This document shows positions 27,334-35,619 of a stretch of DNA of 64,000 bases, piece by piece; the first letter of the stretch is position 1, and each line of letters starts with the position of its first letter. The notes under the pieces are model-generated. The model saw only the letters and a program-made list of their open reading frames with translations, did not search any database and had not been told where the DNA came from. Source of the stretch: Paraburkholderia aromaticivorans (GTDB taxonomy: Bacteria; Pseudomonadota; Gammaproteobacteria; Burkholderiales; Burkholderiaceae); the NCBI RefSeq assembly GCF_012689525.1, contig NZ_CP051515.1, positions 2,356,001 to 2,420,000 of the forward strand, given 5' to 3'. The translations under genes were made by a program, and so were the position numbers.

Positions 27334-27765
27334 ATGCGTCACTATCAATGCAACAGTCCCGAGGCAGCGGGCCGCATCCTGGCAGCATGCCTGCTAATCG
27401 ATGGACACCTCAGCCTCACCGAACTCGACGCGCTCGATCGCTGCGGCATGGAAAGGCGCCTGTTGTTGAATCGATACCGATTGCTCTCGATCGTGCAAAC
27501 GCTGTACGAAGACCTGACGCGCTCCGGGTATCTGAGTTGGAGCGACATTTGTCAGGTCGATCCCACGACGCTCGCCTGGCTCGCGGCTGATGTGCAGGAT
27601 CGGCGACTCCGTCGCGACATCATGGAACTGTGCAGCGAAGCCGTCATGGCGGATCGTGGCCACTGCGATCGCGAAGCCGAGTTCCTGAGGCTGCTGCGCG
27701 ACGCTTGGCAACTTCCGGCCCGTCCTGTTCGGCAAGTTGCGCTAGCGGGCACGTCCGCTTCGTAA
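27334..27765 (+). CDS. hypothetical protein, TerB-like helical fold
   Basis: A 143-residue, wholly helical, acidic protein without signal peptide or membrane segment. The pattern of an N-terminal helix bearing AAGRILAACLLIDGHLS followed by ELDALDRCG, and a later HCDREAEFLRLLRDAW, resembles the tellurite-resistance TerB-like domain (first helix sensing and an acidic end), a family frequent as single small genes in Burkholderia. GGAAAGGAG precedes the ATG by about seven bases. It is 130 bases after the acyl-CoA synthetase on the same strand. The TerB resemblance is tentative, and no function follows from it. Confidence 0.6.
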   Translation: MRHYQCNSPEAAGRILAACLLIDGHLSLTELDALDRCGMERRLLLNRYRLLSIVQTLYEDLTRSGYLSWSDICQVDPTTLAWLAADVQDRRLRRDIMELCSEAVMADRGHCDREAEFLRLLRDAWQLPARPVRQVALAGTSAS

Positions 27766-27979
27766 CGCGCAGGAATCAGGAGAAAACGACGAGCCGTTTC
27801 GCGTCACCCGTCTGACGTGCCCCTTGGACCCCGCATCAGCCGCCCATTCGGATCCGTCGGGCCGCGCGTGTGATAACGCGTGGCCTCTCGTGCCACCAGC
27901 CATATAATCTGCAGCATGGCTGCGAGGATGACCCGACATCAGTGTCATAGCCCGCGCGATAAAAGGAGACCGGTTCCAC

Positions 27980-28042
27980 ATGGATCACTCTGTCTTTTCC
28001 GCCATTGTGCTTGGGCTCCTCGTTTCGAGTGCGGTGGCGTAG
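27980..28042 (+). CDS. 20-residue hydrophobic leader peptide
   Basis: A 20-codon ORF, MDHSVFSAIVLGLLVSSAVA, begins nine bases after AAAAGGAG and ends in TAG directly followed by the ATG of the FUSC gene. The ribosome binding site is stronger than the one the FUSC gene has for itself (GGTGG), so ribosomes finishing this peptide could re-initiate on the FUSC gene. The peptide is one hydrophobic helix. Alternatives: a trimmed DUF1656-like partner, a single-helix membrane micropeptide, or a purely translational leader. Existence as a product is unproven. Confidence 0.45.
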   Translation: MDHSVFSAIVLGLLVSSAVA

Positions 28043-29218
28043 ATGACGCTCGTCGGCACGCTTGCTCAACTCTGCCACACGGCCATCTTCGGGCTCGGGC
28101 GTGAACTGGCGGCCTGGAAGGCTTCCAGAGCGCGCGCGACATTTGGGGCCCAGGCGATGCTCTCAGTCGCGCTCTCTGTGGCGCTGGCAAACGCGTTGAA
28201 TCTATCGGACACGTGGTGGGCCGCGATCAGCGGCTTCGCGGTCATGCAAACGAGTTTTGCCGGCTCCGTGCAGCGTGCCGCACACCGCATCATAGGCACG
28301 GTGATAGGCGCCGCGCTCGGGACCATCGCCGGGCCCTGGATCGGTGACCGCCCGTGGGTGTTTGTGCCCGCGCTGGGGGCGATCGGCGCTGTCGCGGTGT
28401 ATCGAGCCAACGGGTCCAAAGCGGCCTACGCCTGGATTCTGGGCGGCGTGACGGCCCTGATGGTGACGTACGAGGCGCACAAGTTCGCGTCCGTCCGGGC
28501 GACCGCATTATTTGCGGCGCTGCGAGTCGCCGAGGTCGCGGTTGGAACACTCGCTTGCCTGCTGGTGGCGAGCGTATTTCATTTCGGGCCGAAGTGGTAT
28601 CGAAGGAACAGGACGCCCTTGGAGGCTTCAACCGCTCGCGTGGCGGGCGAGTCCGGTGTGACTTCCGCTGCGGATTTGACGCCGCCACTGGAATCGGCGC
28701 GCTCGACCCGCATGCTGTTGTGCTTGCAAGCCGCGCTGTCCATCACAATCCTTGCATCCCTGACTTACGTTCTGCATCTGCCGGGTTTCGCGCAAGCCAT
28801 GGTCACGGCGATCGCGGTGTTGATCGTGCCGCCGGGCCTGGCAGCAGACAGAACGCAACAGCCGGTCATGGAAAAGATGGTACAGCGCGTGGCCGGCTGC
28901 CTGCTGGCCGGTGTGATCGGTGTGGCGCTGCTCCCTCTGATGCAGGGGCAAGCAATCCTATGCATGCTCGCGCTGTCCATCGGCGTGTGGGCAGGATGTC
29001 ACGTGCAAACGGGACGAGAAGGAGCAAGCTACGTGGGCCGGCAATTCACCATCGCGTTCATCATGGTGTTTGTCCAGGATCACCATTGGTCGTCCGATCC
29101 GTTACCGGCGCTCATGCGGCTATCCGGCATTCTCACCGGGATTGTCGTGTTGGCAGTGGTGATGCTCGTGACCAGCCGGCTTTATATTTCGCCCATGCCT
29201 CAGGATGCTGGTCGTTAA
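28043..29218 (+). CDS. FUSC-family inner-membrane protein
   Basis: A 391-residue protein of the fusaric-acid-resistance/aromatic-acid-exporter family. Membrane helices come in two blocks: about residues 33-160 (MLSVALSVALANALNL, WWAAISGFAVMQ, AAHRIIGTVIGAALGTIAGPWIG) and about 230-375 (ITILASLTYVL, AMVTAIAVLIVPPGLA, RVAGCLLAGVIGVALLPL). The linker is short, so this is the smaller FUSC type. Known members export fusaric acid or hydroxybenzoates, usually with HlyD and DUF1656 partners; neither intact partner is beside it. It starts immediately after the stop of a 20-codon leader ORF. The stop is followed by 386 bases without a gene. Confidence 0.85.
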   Translation: MTLVGTLAQLCHTAIFGLGRELAAWKASRARATFGAQAMLSVALSVALANALNLSDTWWAAISGFAVMQTSFAGSVQRAAHRIIGTVIGAALGTIAGPWIGDRPWVFVPALGAIGAVAVYRANGSKAAYAWILGGVTALMVTYEAHKFASVRATALFAALRVAEVAVGTLACLLVASVFHFGPKWYRRNRTPLEASTARVAGESGVTSAADLTPPLESARSTRMLLCLQAALSITILASLTYVLHLPGFAQAMVTAIAVLIVPPGLAADRTQQPVMEKMVQRVAGCLLAGVIGVALLPLMQGQAILCMLALSIGVWAGCHVQTGREGASYVGRQFTIAFIMVFVQDHHWSSDPLPALMRLSGILTGIVVLAVVMLVTSRLYISPMPQDAGR

Positions 29219-29604
29219 AACCCGTATACACTTCGTATTGTCAGTGAGGTTCTTTTCCACTGACGCATTCACGTAGTAGCAAATCAGCGAGTCAGCGCCG
29301 TCTCAGCCCCCACCGCGTCCAGAGTCCAAGCCCCGCAGAGAGCAAGCCAGATTTGCCGAAACGATCACGCGCTCTTCGCGCGTAAGCGCCATCGCGGCGG
29401 TGCGTCGTCGGTCAATTAGCGAAATGGCTCATCATGTCAGCGCAATTTACCGCTCACCAATGATGCGACCGAAGGCGTCGCCGCATTTGCTGAAAGGCGT
29501 CAGCTGAAATATGAAGGCTGCTAGTTCGAATGGCATCGTCGGCCCGAATACGATTGATATCGGCGAGCTCGTCTGAACGAGATGTCGAGTATGCGGGAAC
29601 AAGG
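29219..29604. other. intergenic region between convergent genes
   Basis: About 385 bases between the FUSC gene and the convergent oxidoreductase gene. A minus-strand frame here (to 29454) reads through the end of the oxidoreductase gene and lacks a ribosome binding site. No terminator with a T-run is evident. Confidence 0.4.
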
Positions 29605-31338
29605 TCACCGCGCATCGGCCAGGAAACCGTGAATCTGCCCCACCACGGCCGCGCCCTCACCCACTGCCGACGCGACACGCTTGGTCGATCCTGAACGAAC
29701 ATCGCCGATCGCAAAGATACCTTCGACGCTCGTCTGCAGCGGCATCGAATGGACGCCGGCTTCCCCAAGATCAGTCCCCGTCAAGACGAACCCTTTGCTG
29801 TCGAGCGACACGCTGCACGTCTTGAGCCATTCCGTATTCGGTTCCGCGCCGATGAATACGAACAGATGATGTGCCGTCATGCTTCCTTCAATGCCGCCGG
29901 CACCGCGGTAGCGCACGCGCTCGAGGCGCGCCGCCCCCTCAAGCGCGGTCAGTTCGATATGCGTATGAAGCGTCACGTTCGGCAGCGACGCGACACGCTC
30001 GGCCAGATAGTGCGACATGCTGTGCGCGAGGCTCGCGCCGCGAATGAACATATGCACATGCTCGGCGTGTGATGCCAGAAACACCGCCGCCTGCCCTGCG
30101 GAATTGCCGCCACCGAGCAGCAACACCGGCTCCTTGCGGCACAGCCTCGCCTCGATCGGCGTAGCCCAGTAATAAACGCCACAGCGTTCGAAGCGCGGAA
30201 GGTCCTCGACGACAGGTCGCCGATACTCTGCACCACTGGCGATAACCACAGTGCGCGTGGTAATGCGGCGGCCATCGGCAAGCTCCAGGACTGGCGGTTG
30301 CTTGTGGCAATACAACGCCTTGACCTCGCACGGGATGCCAATATGCGCACCGAACTTCTGCGCCTGGACGAACGCGCGGCCCGCGAGCGCCTGACCGGTG
30401 ATGCCGGTGGGAAAGCCCAGATAGTTCTCGATACGTGCGCTCGTACCGGCCTGGCCGCCGGGTGCGCGACAGTCGAGCGCCGCCACCGACAGGCCCTCGG
30501 ATGCAGCGTAGACGGCCGCGGCAAGTCCCGCCGGCCCAGCACCGACGATCGCCACATCGTAGACGTGCGCCGGATCGAACTCGGGAATCAGTCCGAGGCA
30601 AGATGCGAGTTGCCCCTCGTCGGGATTTCTCAGCACAGTACCGTTCGGACAAACGACAAGTGGGAAGTCATCGGGCTGCGGCGTCAGGCGCTCAAGCAGC
30701 GCAATGGCTTCGGCATCCTGCTCTGCATCGAGCGTCATGTTCGGAAAAGCATTACGGCGCAGGAAATTCTGCAACGCGAGAAGTTGTGGGTGATGGGAGG
30801 AGCCGACAAGAATGACCCCTTGTCCGCGCTCTATCACGAGGACTCGCCGCAGAATCAGTGCGCGCATGATCTTTTCGCCAAGATCGGCTTCACTGATCAT
30901 CATGGCGCTGAGTTCGTCGGGCCGCACCAACACCGCTTCGACATCTTCGACGACATGCGCGTCGACAACCGCGGGCTTACTCGAGAGCTGGGTGACGTCC
31001 GAGGTGAATTCGCCGCGCTGCGTATAGGTGTGAATGATCCGTTCGTGGCCGAGGCCATCACGGCCGACTATCCGGACTTTGCCCGACAGCAGGACGAACA
31101 TGCCGGGGCAGAGACTTCCCGCACGGTAGAGCAATTCGCCTTTGACGTAGCGGCACAAGCTGCCGAAGCGGCGCACCCGGTCGACTTCAGCATCCGTGAG
31201 CACCGGAAACATCTGCTGGTAACGCGGGTGATCGCGCACGGCCGGGTCGTCTGCGAGCGCGCCGTCGTCGACACGGCTTCCATCCGCGGACGACTGAGGA
31301 GCGGGCGTACCGCCTTCCAGCCCTGACTCGTTGCTCAT
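29605..31338 (-). CDS. cyclic-nucleotide-binding domain fused to thioredoxin-reductase-like flavoprotein
   Basis: A 577-residue fusion. After a disordered N-terminus, residues about 45-165 form a CRP/cNMP-type sensor domain (YVKGELLYRAGSLCPGMFVLLSGKVRI). Residues about 200-255 look like a degenerate thioredoxin or glutaredoxin fold. Residues about 260-575 are a thioredoxin-reductase-type flavoprotein with VAIVGAGPAGLAAAVYA, LLLGGGNSAGQAAVFLA and IFAIGDVRSGSTKRVA. The place where thioredoxin reductase has its CxxC reads CGVYYWATP near residue 384, with one Cys only, so ordinary dithiol transfer is unlikely. GGAGGAG precedes the ATG. It is monocistronic. Likely a sensor-regulated NAD(P)H oxidoreductase; substrate unknown. 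Confidence 0.88.
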   Translation of the reverse strand: MSNESGLEGGTPAPQSSADGSRVDDGALADDPAVRDHPRYQQMFPVLTDAEVDRVRRFGSLCRYVKGELLYRAGSLCPGMFVLLSGKVRIVGRDGLGHERIIHTYTQRGEFTSDVTQLSSKPAVVDAHVVEDVEAVLVRPDELSAMMISEADLGEKIMRALILRRVLVIERGQGVILVGSSHHPQLLALQNFLRRNAFPNMTLDAEQDAEAIALLERLTPQPDDFPLVVCPNGTVLRNPDEGQLASCLGLIPEFDPAHVYDVAIVGAGPAGLAAAVYAASEGLSVAALDCRAPGGQAGTSARIENYLGFPTGITGQALAGRAFVQAQKFGAHIGIPCEVKALYCHKQPPVLELADGRRITTRTVVIASGAEYRRPVVEDLPRFERCGVYYWATPIEARLCRKEPVLLLGGGNSAGQAAVFLASHAEHVHMFIRGASLAHSMSHYLAERVASLPNVTLHTHIELTALEGAARLERVRYRGAGGIEGSMTAHHLFVFIGAEPNTEWLKTCSVSLDSKGFVLTGTDLGEAGVHSMPLQTSVEGIFAIGDVRSGSTKRVASAVGEGAAVVGQIHGFLADAR

Positions 31339-31552
31339 CGCGGCGTCTCCTCCAACGGCTCATGGGCATCGCCGTCGCGCGGCCGGCCGCCTACGCGATT
31401 GCAATGAAAAGAGTAATCGAGTTATGGCCGCCGACCAAGATTTCTTATAGTCGTTCTTTGGGTCCGCGTCAGACTTTATGGATGCGCGCCCAGCGCAAAC
31501 CAGGACGGCAGGCCGCGACGGCCGCGCCTGGTTCAGGAGGACTATCGAACGC

Positions 31553-31858
31553 TCAGCGGCTATACATGGCATTCCAGTCCGCAGCCGACACGCCGCCACC
31601 CGACTGGGACGTGTCGCCACGCGCGCCGCCGTAGTTGCTCGTCGATGCATCGCGCGCCGCCACCTTCGTTTCGGCGGCCTGGATTGCATCAGGATAGTGC
31701 GTCGGATCGCCGTCACCGACGTGATAACCCACGCTCTCGAGTTGCACGAGTTCTGCGCGGACCTGCGCACGTGTCGTGTGTTCCGTCGACTGAGCGAACG
31801 ACGCAACAGGGATCACAAGCGCGCTGGCAATAAGGACTCCACGGATAATTGGTTTCAT
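31553..31858 (-). CDS. DUF4148 family secreted protein
   Basis: A 101-residue exported protein. The ATG at 31858 lies after GAGGTG. Signal peptide MKPIIRGVLIASALVIPVASFA ends at SFA; next come TRAQVRAELVQLESVGY and DPTHYPDAIQAAETKVAAR, which together are the DUF4148 signature found in many short Burkholderia periplasmic proteins. The C-terminus is Gly/Ser-rich and ends in ADWNAMYSR. No function is established for the family. It lies upstream of the oxidoreductase gene on the same strand with a gap of about 215 bases, so co-transcription is possible but not required. Confidence 0.88.
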   Translation of the reverse strand: MKPIIRGVLIASALVIPVASFAQSTEHTTRAQVRAELVQLESVGYHVGDGDPTHYPDAIQAAETKVAARDASTSNYGGARGDTSQSGGGVSAADWNAMYSR

Positions 31859-32129
31859 GGCAAACACCTCGATAAATGTTGAACCTGCCTGCAACACACT
31901 CAGTTGTCTGAAGCGGTAAATGGTCTATGCTTCAATGTTGTCGGGGTTAACCCCAGATCGATCAACACATCGTTTACCGGGTGCGCGTGAATGTACGCAA
32001 CGACTGGCTCGCAATGCACGAATGAGCGTCCCGACTCGATCAATCGCGATCTGATCGCGCCGCCCCGCGCGCCATCGATCGACATTGCTTTTCTGCGGTA
32101 GCATCATCACCACAACCCGGAGGCTCGAA

Positions 32130-32552
32130 ATGACTGCGAAACCGCTGACACTTGGCATCGATCACATCGGCTTGACCGTTCGCGATCTGAATCTCACTCG
32201 CGACTTTTTCATCAATTGTTTGGGATGGACGCAAATTGGCGAGAAGCCGGACTATCCGGCTGCATTCGTGTCTGACGGGCAGGTGATGCTGACGCTGTGG
32301 GAAGTCCAGAATCAGGCGGGCCGCGTGGAATTCGACCGCAAAACGAACGTGGGCCTGCACCACCTGGCGCTGCGCGTCGGCAGTGAAGCAGCGCTCGAAG
32401 ACGTGTTCTCGAAGGTGTCCAAATGGCCCGGCGTCGAAGTTCAATTTGCACCAGAAACCTTGGGTGCCGGCCCGAAGCGGCACACGATGATTTTTGAACC
32501 GGGCGGAATCCGGCTCGAGTTCGACTTCGATCCGCGAGTCGCGACCGCCTGA
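32130..32552 (+). CDS. VOC-superfamily protein (glyoxalase-like)
   Basis: A 140-residue VOC protein. The ATG at 32130 follows CCGGAGG. Module one is LGIDHIGLTVRDLNLTRDFFINCLGWTQ and module two begins GLHHLALRVGSEAALEDVF. Putative metal ligands are His11, the His of HHLALRV and the Glu of GIRLEFDFD, in the order seen in glyoxalase I-like enzymes. It stands alone, convergent with the haem-binding protein gene. Possible roles include lactoylglutathione-lyase-type detoxification or antibiotic binding; sequence does not decide. Confidence 0.85.
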   Translation: MTAKPLTLGIDHIGLTVRDLNLTRDFFINCLGWTQIGEKPDYPAAFVSDGQVMLTLWEVQNQAGRVEFDRKTNVGLHHLALRVGSEAALEDVFSKVSKWPGVEVQFAPETLGAGPKRHTMIFEPGGIRLEFDFDPRVATA

Positions 32553-32577
32553 GCGCGTGCTGTTACCGGAAGCAGAC

Positions 32578-33099
32578 TCAGTGCGGCAGGCGGTCCGCGA
32601 CTTTCGCTACGCCCGCCGCCGCGCACACTTCGTCCTTGTCGCCGCCGGGTGCGCCGCCGATACCGAGCGCGCCCACCATCTCTCCGTTCACCTTGAACGC
32701 TACCGCACCGGGCAACGCCATGACGTTGTGCACGGTCGCGAGTTGCGGTGCGTACGGACTCGTCTTCATCAATTCGAAAAAGCCACTCGACCGGTCGAAG
32801 CCGAATTCGGGCCCTAGCGTCACGACGGTGAAGGCTTTGCGCATGCTCGATTCGGCGGTGTGTACCGTGCTCCTGTCTCCGCGCAACACCACTTGCGGCA
32901 CGCCATCCATATCGAGCACCGTCGCGGTCACCCAGTAATGCTTCGTTTCGCACACGCGAATCGCTTCTTTCGCCGCGTCGAGAGCGACGTCGAGCGGCAA
33001 GGTGTAGTGGTAGCCGGACGGCTGCGGTTCTTGCGCCTGACTTGCCGGCGACATAAGCGACGCAATGCATAGCGACGCGGTCAGACTAAAACGTTTCAT
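32578..33099 (-). CDS. exported GlcG/HbpS-family haem-binding protein (DUF336)
   Basis: A 173-residue periplasmic protein. Signal peptide MKRFSLTASLCIASLMSPASQA is followed by the GlcG/HbpS fold: LDVALDAAKEAIRVCE, VTATVLDMDGVPQVVLRGD, SMRKAFTVV and, at the end, GALGIGGAPGGDKDEVCA, the family's glycine loop. Members bind haem or cobalamin, or assist two-component sensors (HbpS). I use the ATG at 33099, which begins the signal peptide; its ribosome binding site is weak (GGTG). A perfect hairpin lies 13 bases upstream in the leader. It has no co-directional neighbour. Confidence 0.87.
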   Translation of the reverse strand: MKRFSLTASLCIASLMSPASQAQEPQPSGYHYTLPLDVALDAAKEAIRVCETKHYWVTATVLDMDGVPQVVLRGDRSTVHTAESSMRKAFTVVTLGPEFGFDRSSGFFELMKTSPYAPQLATVHNVMALPGAVAFKVNGEMVGALGIGGAPGGDKDEVCAAAGVAKVADRLPH

Positions 33100-33434
33100 G
33101 ATTACACCGTGCGGCGCCGCCATGGCGCCGTTTGAACAGATCGATAAAGGGCAGTAGTGCGCACATCGAGTATTGGCACAGGTTGATTGATAAAACCGGC
33201 TTGCGGTCCAAGCGAACTATAGGGGTCGCGGCGGCTGTTTGGCACGGCCTGTCGCTGAACAACAGTTTTTCCTTGATGGAATAAATGCTTCCAGGAGTGG
33301 TTGTCTTTGCGTACGCCACGCGTTGCCAATATCGGCGGACTTTCTTGACTCCATGTATCAAGTGTTGTTTGTACGACTGCGTTCTTCCCAGACGAAAAAG
33401 TGCGTAATCTCGTGCCACGCTCTGAGGAAACGCC
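33100..33434. other. divergent promoter region with leader hairpin
   Basis: About 335 bases between divergent genes for the haem-binding protein and the luciferase-like enzyme. It includes a perfect inverted repeat at 33112-33130 (arms CGGCGCC and GGCGCCG, 5-base loop) that would form a hairpin in the leader of the haem-binding protein mRNA. Nothing else is recognisable. Confidence 0.5.
33112..33130 (-). repeat. perfect hairpin in 5' leader of haem-binding protein gene
   Basis: Seven-base arms CGGCGCC and GGCGCCG around GCCAT, ending 13 bases from the start codon on the minus strand. It could lower access to the ribosome binding site or be an operator. Function is not established. Confidence 0.4.
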
Positions 33435-34442
33435 ATGGATATGTCCGTCACGCTTGCTCCCACCGACACAGCCGCGACCACGATTCGACTCGAATCGCAT
33501 CCGGGATACCGCCGCGTATTCCAGCCGCGCGAACTCACTGTCGGGCTGATTCTGCCGTTGGAAACGCACCCTGGAATGCCGCACCCTACAATGCGCGACC
33601 ACATTTCGATGGCGCAACGCGCGGAGAGCCTGGGCGTCGCAGCATTATGGGCACGCGACATTCCGTTCTTCGATCCCGCGTATGGCGACGCCGGGCAGAT
33701 TTTCGAGCCGCTGATCTATATCGCGCAACTCGCTGCCGCAACGCGCAACATCACACTCGGCACGACGGGCATCGTGCTGCCTATGCGCGAACCGCTGCTG
33801 TTGGCGAAACAGGTCAATTCGCTCGATCAACTGACGGATGGACGCGTTGTGATCGGCATGTCGAGTGGTGACCGGCCGTCGGAATATCCCGCCTTCGGCA
33901 TTGACTTCGAGACACGTGGCGAACGGTTCAGAGACGCTTACGGCGTTTATCGGAATGTCAGCGAACGCGCGTTCCCACAGTTCGCCTCGGCGCGCTTCGG
34001 ACGATCGCCAGGTGGGCTGGATATGCTTCCCAAGCCGCCGTACGGCCGAACGCCCGCCATTGCCGTCGGCCGCTCGCAGCAAACGTTGCAGTGGATCGCA
34101 GAGAACATGGATGGTTACCTCGGATTCGTTCCGGATCCATCCGAGTTGCGCAGCTTCGCAGAAGAATGGCGAAACCTCACACAGTCCGCCGCCAATACGG
34201 CCGCATTCAAACCACTGGCCTTTGGTGGATTCCTTTATTTGCATCCGAAGCCCGATCATCCGTTTACACGAATTCGCGGCGGGTTCGCCATAGGCAGCCG
34301 TGCGTTGAGAGACTTCCTTGAGCAGGCGCGAGACGCCGGTGTCAATCATGTCGCACTCAACCCTCGGGTCACGCCGCGCCCGTATGTCGAGATACTCGAT
34401 GAACTCGGCTCGATCGTACTCTCGGCTTTCCATCCTCAATGA
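33435..34442 (+). CDS. LLM-class flavin-dependent oxidoreductase (luciferase-like)
   Basis: A 335-residue bacterial-luciferase-like monooxygenase that uses reduced FMN from a partner reductase. GAGGAAACGCC precedes the ATG. Family features: VGLILPLETHPGMP at the first strand, DHISMAQRAESLGVAALWARDIPFFDP, LGTTGIVLPMREPLLLAKQVNSLDQLTDGRVVIGMSSGD in the central TIM barrel, written here as separate blocks, and the C-terminal GVNHVALNPR. Length is normal. The isolated position and absence of a flavin reductase next door leave the substrate unknown; alkanal, sulfonate and cyclic-ketone oxidation are all known in the family. Confidence 0.88.
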   Translation: MDMSVTLAPTDTAATTIRLESHPGYRRVFQPRELTVGLILPLETHPGMPHPTMRDHISMAQRAESLGVAALWARDIPFFDPAYGDAGQIFEPLIYIAQLAAATRNITLGTTGIVLPMREPLLLAKQVNSLDQLTDGRVVIGMSSGDRPSEYPAFGIDFETRGERFRDAYGVYRNVSERAFPQFASARFGRSPGGLDMLPKPPYGRTPAIAVGRSQQTLQWIAENMDGYLGFVPDPSELRSFAEEWRNLTQSAANTAAFKPLAFGGFLYLHPKPDHPFTRIRGGFAIGSRALRDFLEQARDAGVNHVALNPRVTPRPYVEILDELGSIVLSAFHPQ

Positions 34443-34997
34443 CGGCACCGCGGAGTTCGTAACGTTGTCGCTATTCAACTCTGGCGGCGTACGGTGCGGT
34501 TCTTCAGGATAGACCGACGATCTGGATCTTCACGAGCGTCGTTCCGAAAGCGGCCTCGTCAGCGCTTAACGCGTGTGCGATCGACTCGCGCAAGAAATCA
34601 ATCCATGTTCTGATTTTAGCGTCGAGGTACTGACGCGATGCATAGTTTCGGAACGTATCCATATGTTCGACTCCACCGACAGGTTAATCCTGCGACTTTT
34701 GTCTCGATCGTTGCGGCACCCAATCGAAATGTGGCGAAGCGTTCTTTTGAATACGACGCGTTGGCATGTCGCGTCTATCTCATGTCTCGGCAACGCGAAG
34801 TGCTGCCGGATTTCGGAGCCCGCAAATTGATCGGCCACGCCTCTTTGATTCTGCCATGCATAAGTGCATTTCCAATTTGCCATCTTATCGTCAGGCGCGC
34901 CGGCCTATAGACTGCTCTTAAGCTGCTACGCGATGCTCCCCCGCTATTTTCACGTCTGAACCGCTGAGCAATGTCCTCACACTGAAAAGGATCGATC
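34443..34997. other. gene-poor stretch with LysR remnant
   Basis: About 555 bases between the luciferase-like gene and the cupin gene. The first part contains the LysR C-terminal remnant at 34505-34659. The remainder (34660-34997) shows stops in all frames at short intervals and no recognisable protein. Confidence 0.6.
34505..34659 (-). pseudogene. LysR regulator C-terminal remnant
   Basis: On the minus strand this segment encodes about 50 residues ending at TGA: RNYASRQYLDAKIRTWIDFL and then a short tail. This is the last beta-strand and C-terminal helix of a LysR effector domain, very like LDAKIRAWVEFLKEAL in the intact regulator at 24265. There is no helix-turn-helix upstream; a TAA stop is met about 20 codons before the RNYASR segment and the sequence beyond is unrelated. 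It is therefore the end of a decayed or truncated regulator gene, perhaps one that once faced the cupin gene. Confidence 0.75.
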
Positions 34998-35429
34998 ATG
35001 AAACTCATGCGTGTAGGTTCGCAACCTTCGATGAAAGGCCCTGAAGCGAACTTCACGGGTACTGTTCGCATTGACCCGTTGAACCTTCCGCCAGAGCCGG
35101 CGCGCGTTTCCGTGGTGAGCGTGACGTTTGAACCTGGCGCGCGGAGCGCCTGGCATACCCACCCTCTTGGACAGACGCTGATCGTCACCGCAGGCTGCGG
35201 ATGGACTCAGTGCGAAGGTGAACCCATCGTCGAAATTCGGGCTGGCGACGTGATCTGGTGCCCGCCAGGTCACAAGCATTGGCACGGCGCATCCGCTACG
35301 ACTTCCATGACCCACATTGGCGTTCAGGAAGCACTGGATGGCGTAAGCGTCGTCTGGATGGAGAAGGTGACTGACGAGGAATATCAGATCGGGCCTACTA
35401 GCGGCGAGCATGGCCACAATCATTCATAG
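34998..35429 (+). CDS. small cupin-domain protein
   Basis: A 143-residue single-domain cupin. AAAAGGATCG precedes the ATG. Metal-site motif 1 is [19 protein letters not shown] and motif 2 is [16 protein letters not shown], giving three His plus Gln in place of the usual Glu. This layout matches small TM1287-like cupins that accompany LysR genes, carboxymuconolactone decarboxylase-like proteins and aldo/keto reductases in proteobacteria; no reaction is firmly known. The His-rich end (GEHGHNHS) is notable. A remnant LysR lies upstream in the opposite direction, where a regulator for this gene would be expected. Confidence 0.88.
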   Translation: MKLMRVGSQPSMKGPEANFTGTVRIDPLNLPPEPARVSVVSVTFEPGARSAWHTHPLGQTLIVTAGCGWTQCEGEPIVEIRAGDVIWCPPGHKHWHGASATTSMTHIGVQEALDGVSVVWMEKVTDEEYQIGPTSGEHGHNHS

Positions 35430-35578
35430 TGCGGTTCAGAATGGGCATCATCTGGGCGCCTAATCGTCGGCGCTCAGCGGCCATCCCTGAGAAAAACTAT
35501 GAGTTGCCGTGCTCCTCAGCCGGCTGTCCGTCCGGCAAACATACCGGGGCATCTCAACTGGACAAACGCGCTTTTTAT

Positions 35579-35603
35579 GCTGACAGTCTATTCGACTGTC
35601 AGC
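35579..35603. terminator. perfect hairpin between convergent cupin and hydrolase genes
   Basis: Ten-base perfect arms GCTGACAGTC (35579-35588) and GACTGTCAGC (35594-35603) around TATTC. It lies 16 bases past the stop of the isochorismatase-like gene and 150 bases past the cupin stop. It lacks a downstream T-run on either strand, although CTTTTT sits just before its left arm. A bidirectional transcription stop is the simplest reading. Confidence 0.5.
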
Positions 35604-35619
35604 CGCTTCTACTTGTGCA

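Noticed and set aside
34998..35429. cupin gene as a quercetinase or germin-type enzyme
   Set aside because: The small single-domain cupin with a Gln replacing Glu does not justify a specific enzyme name.
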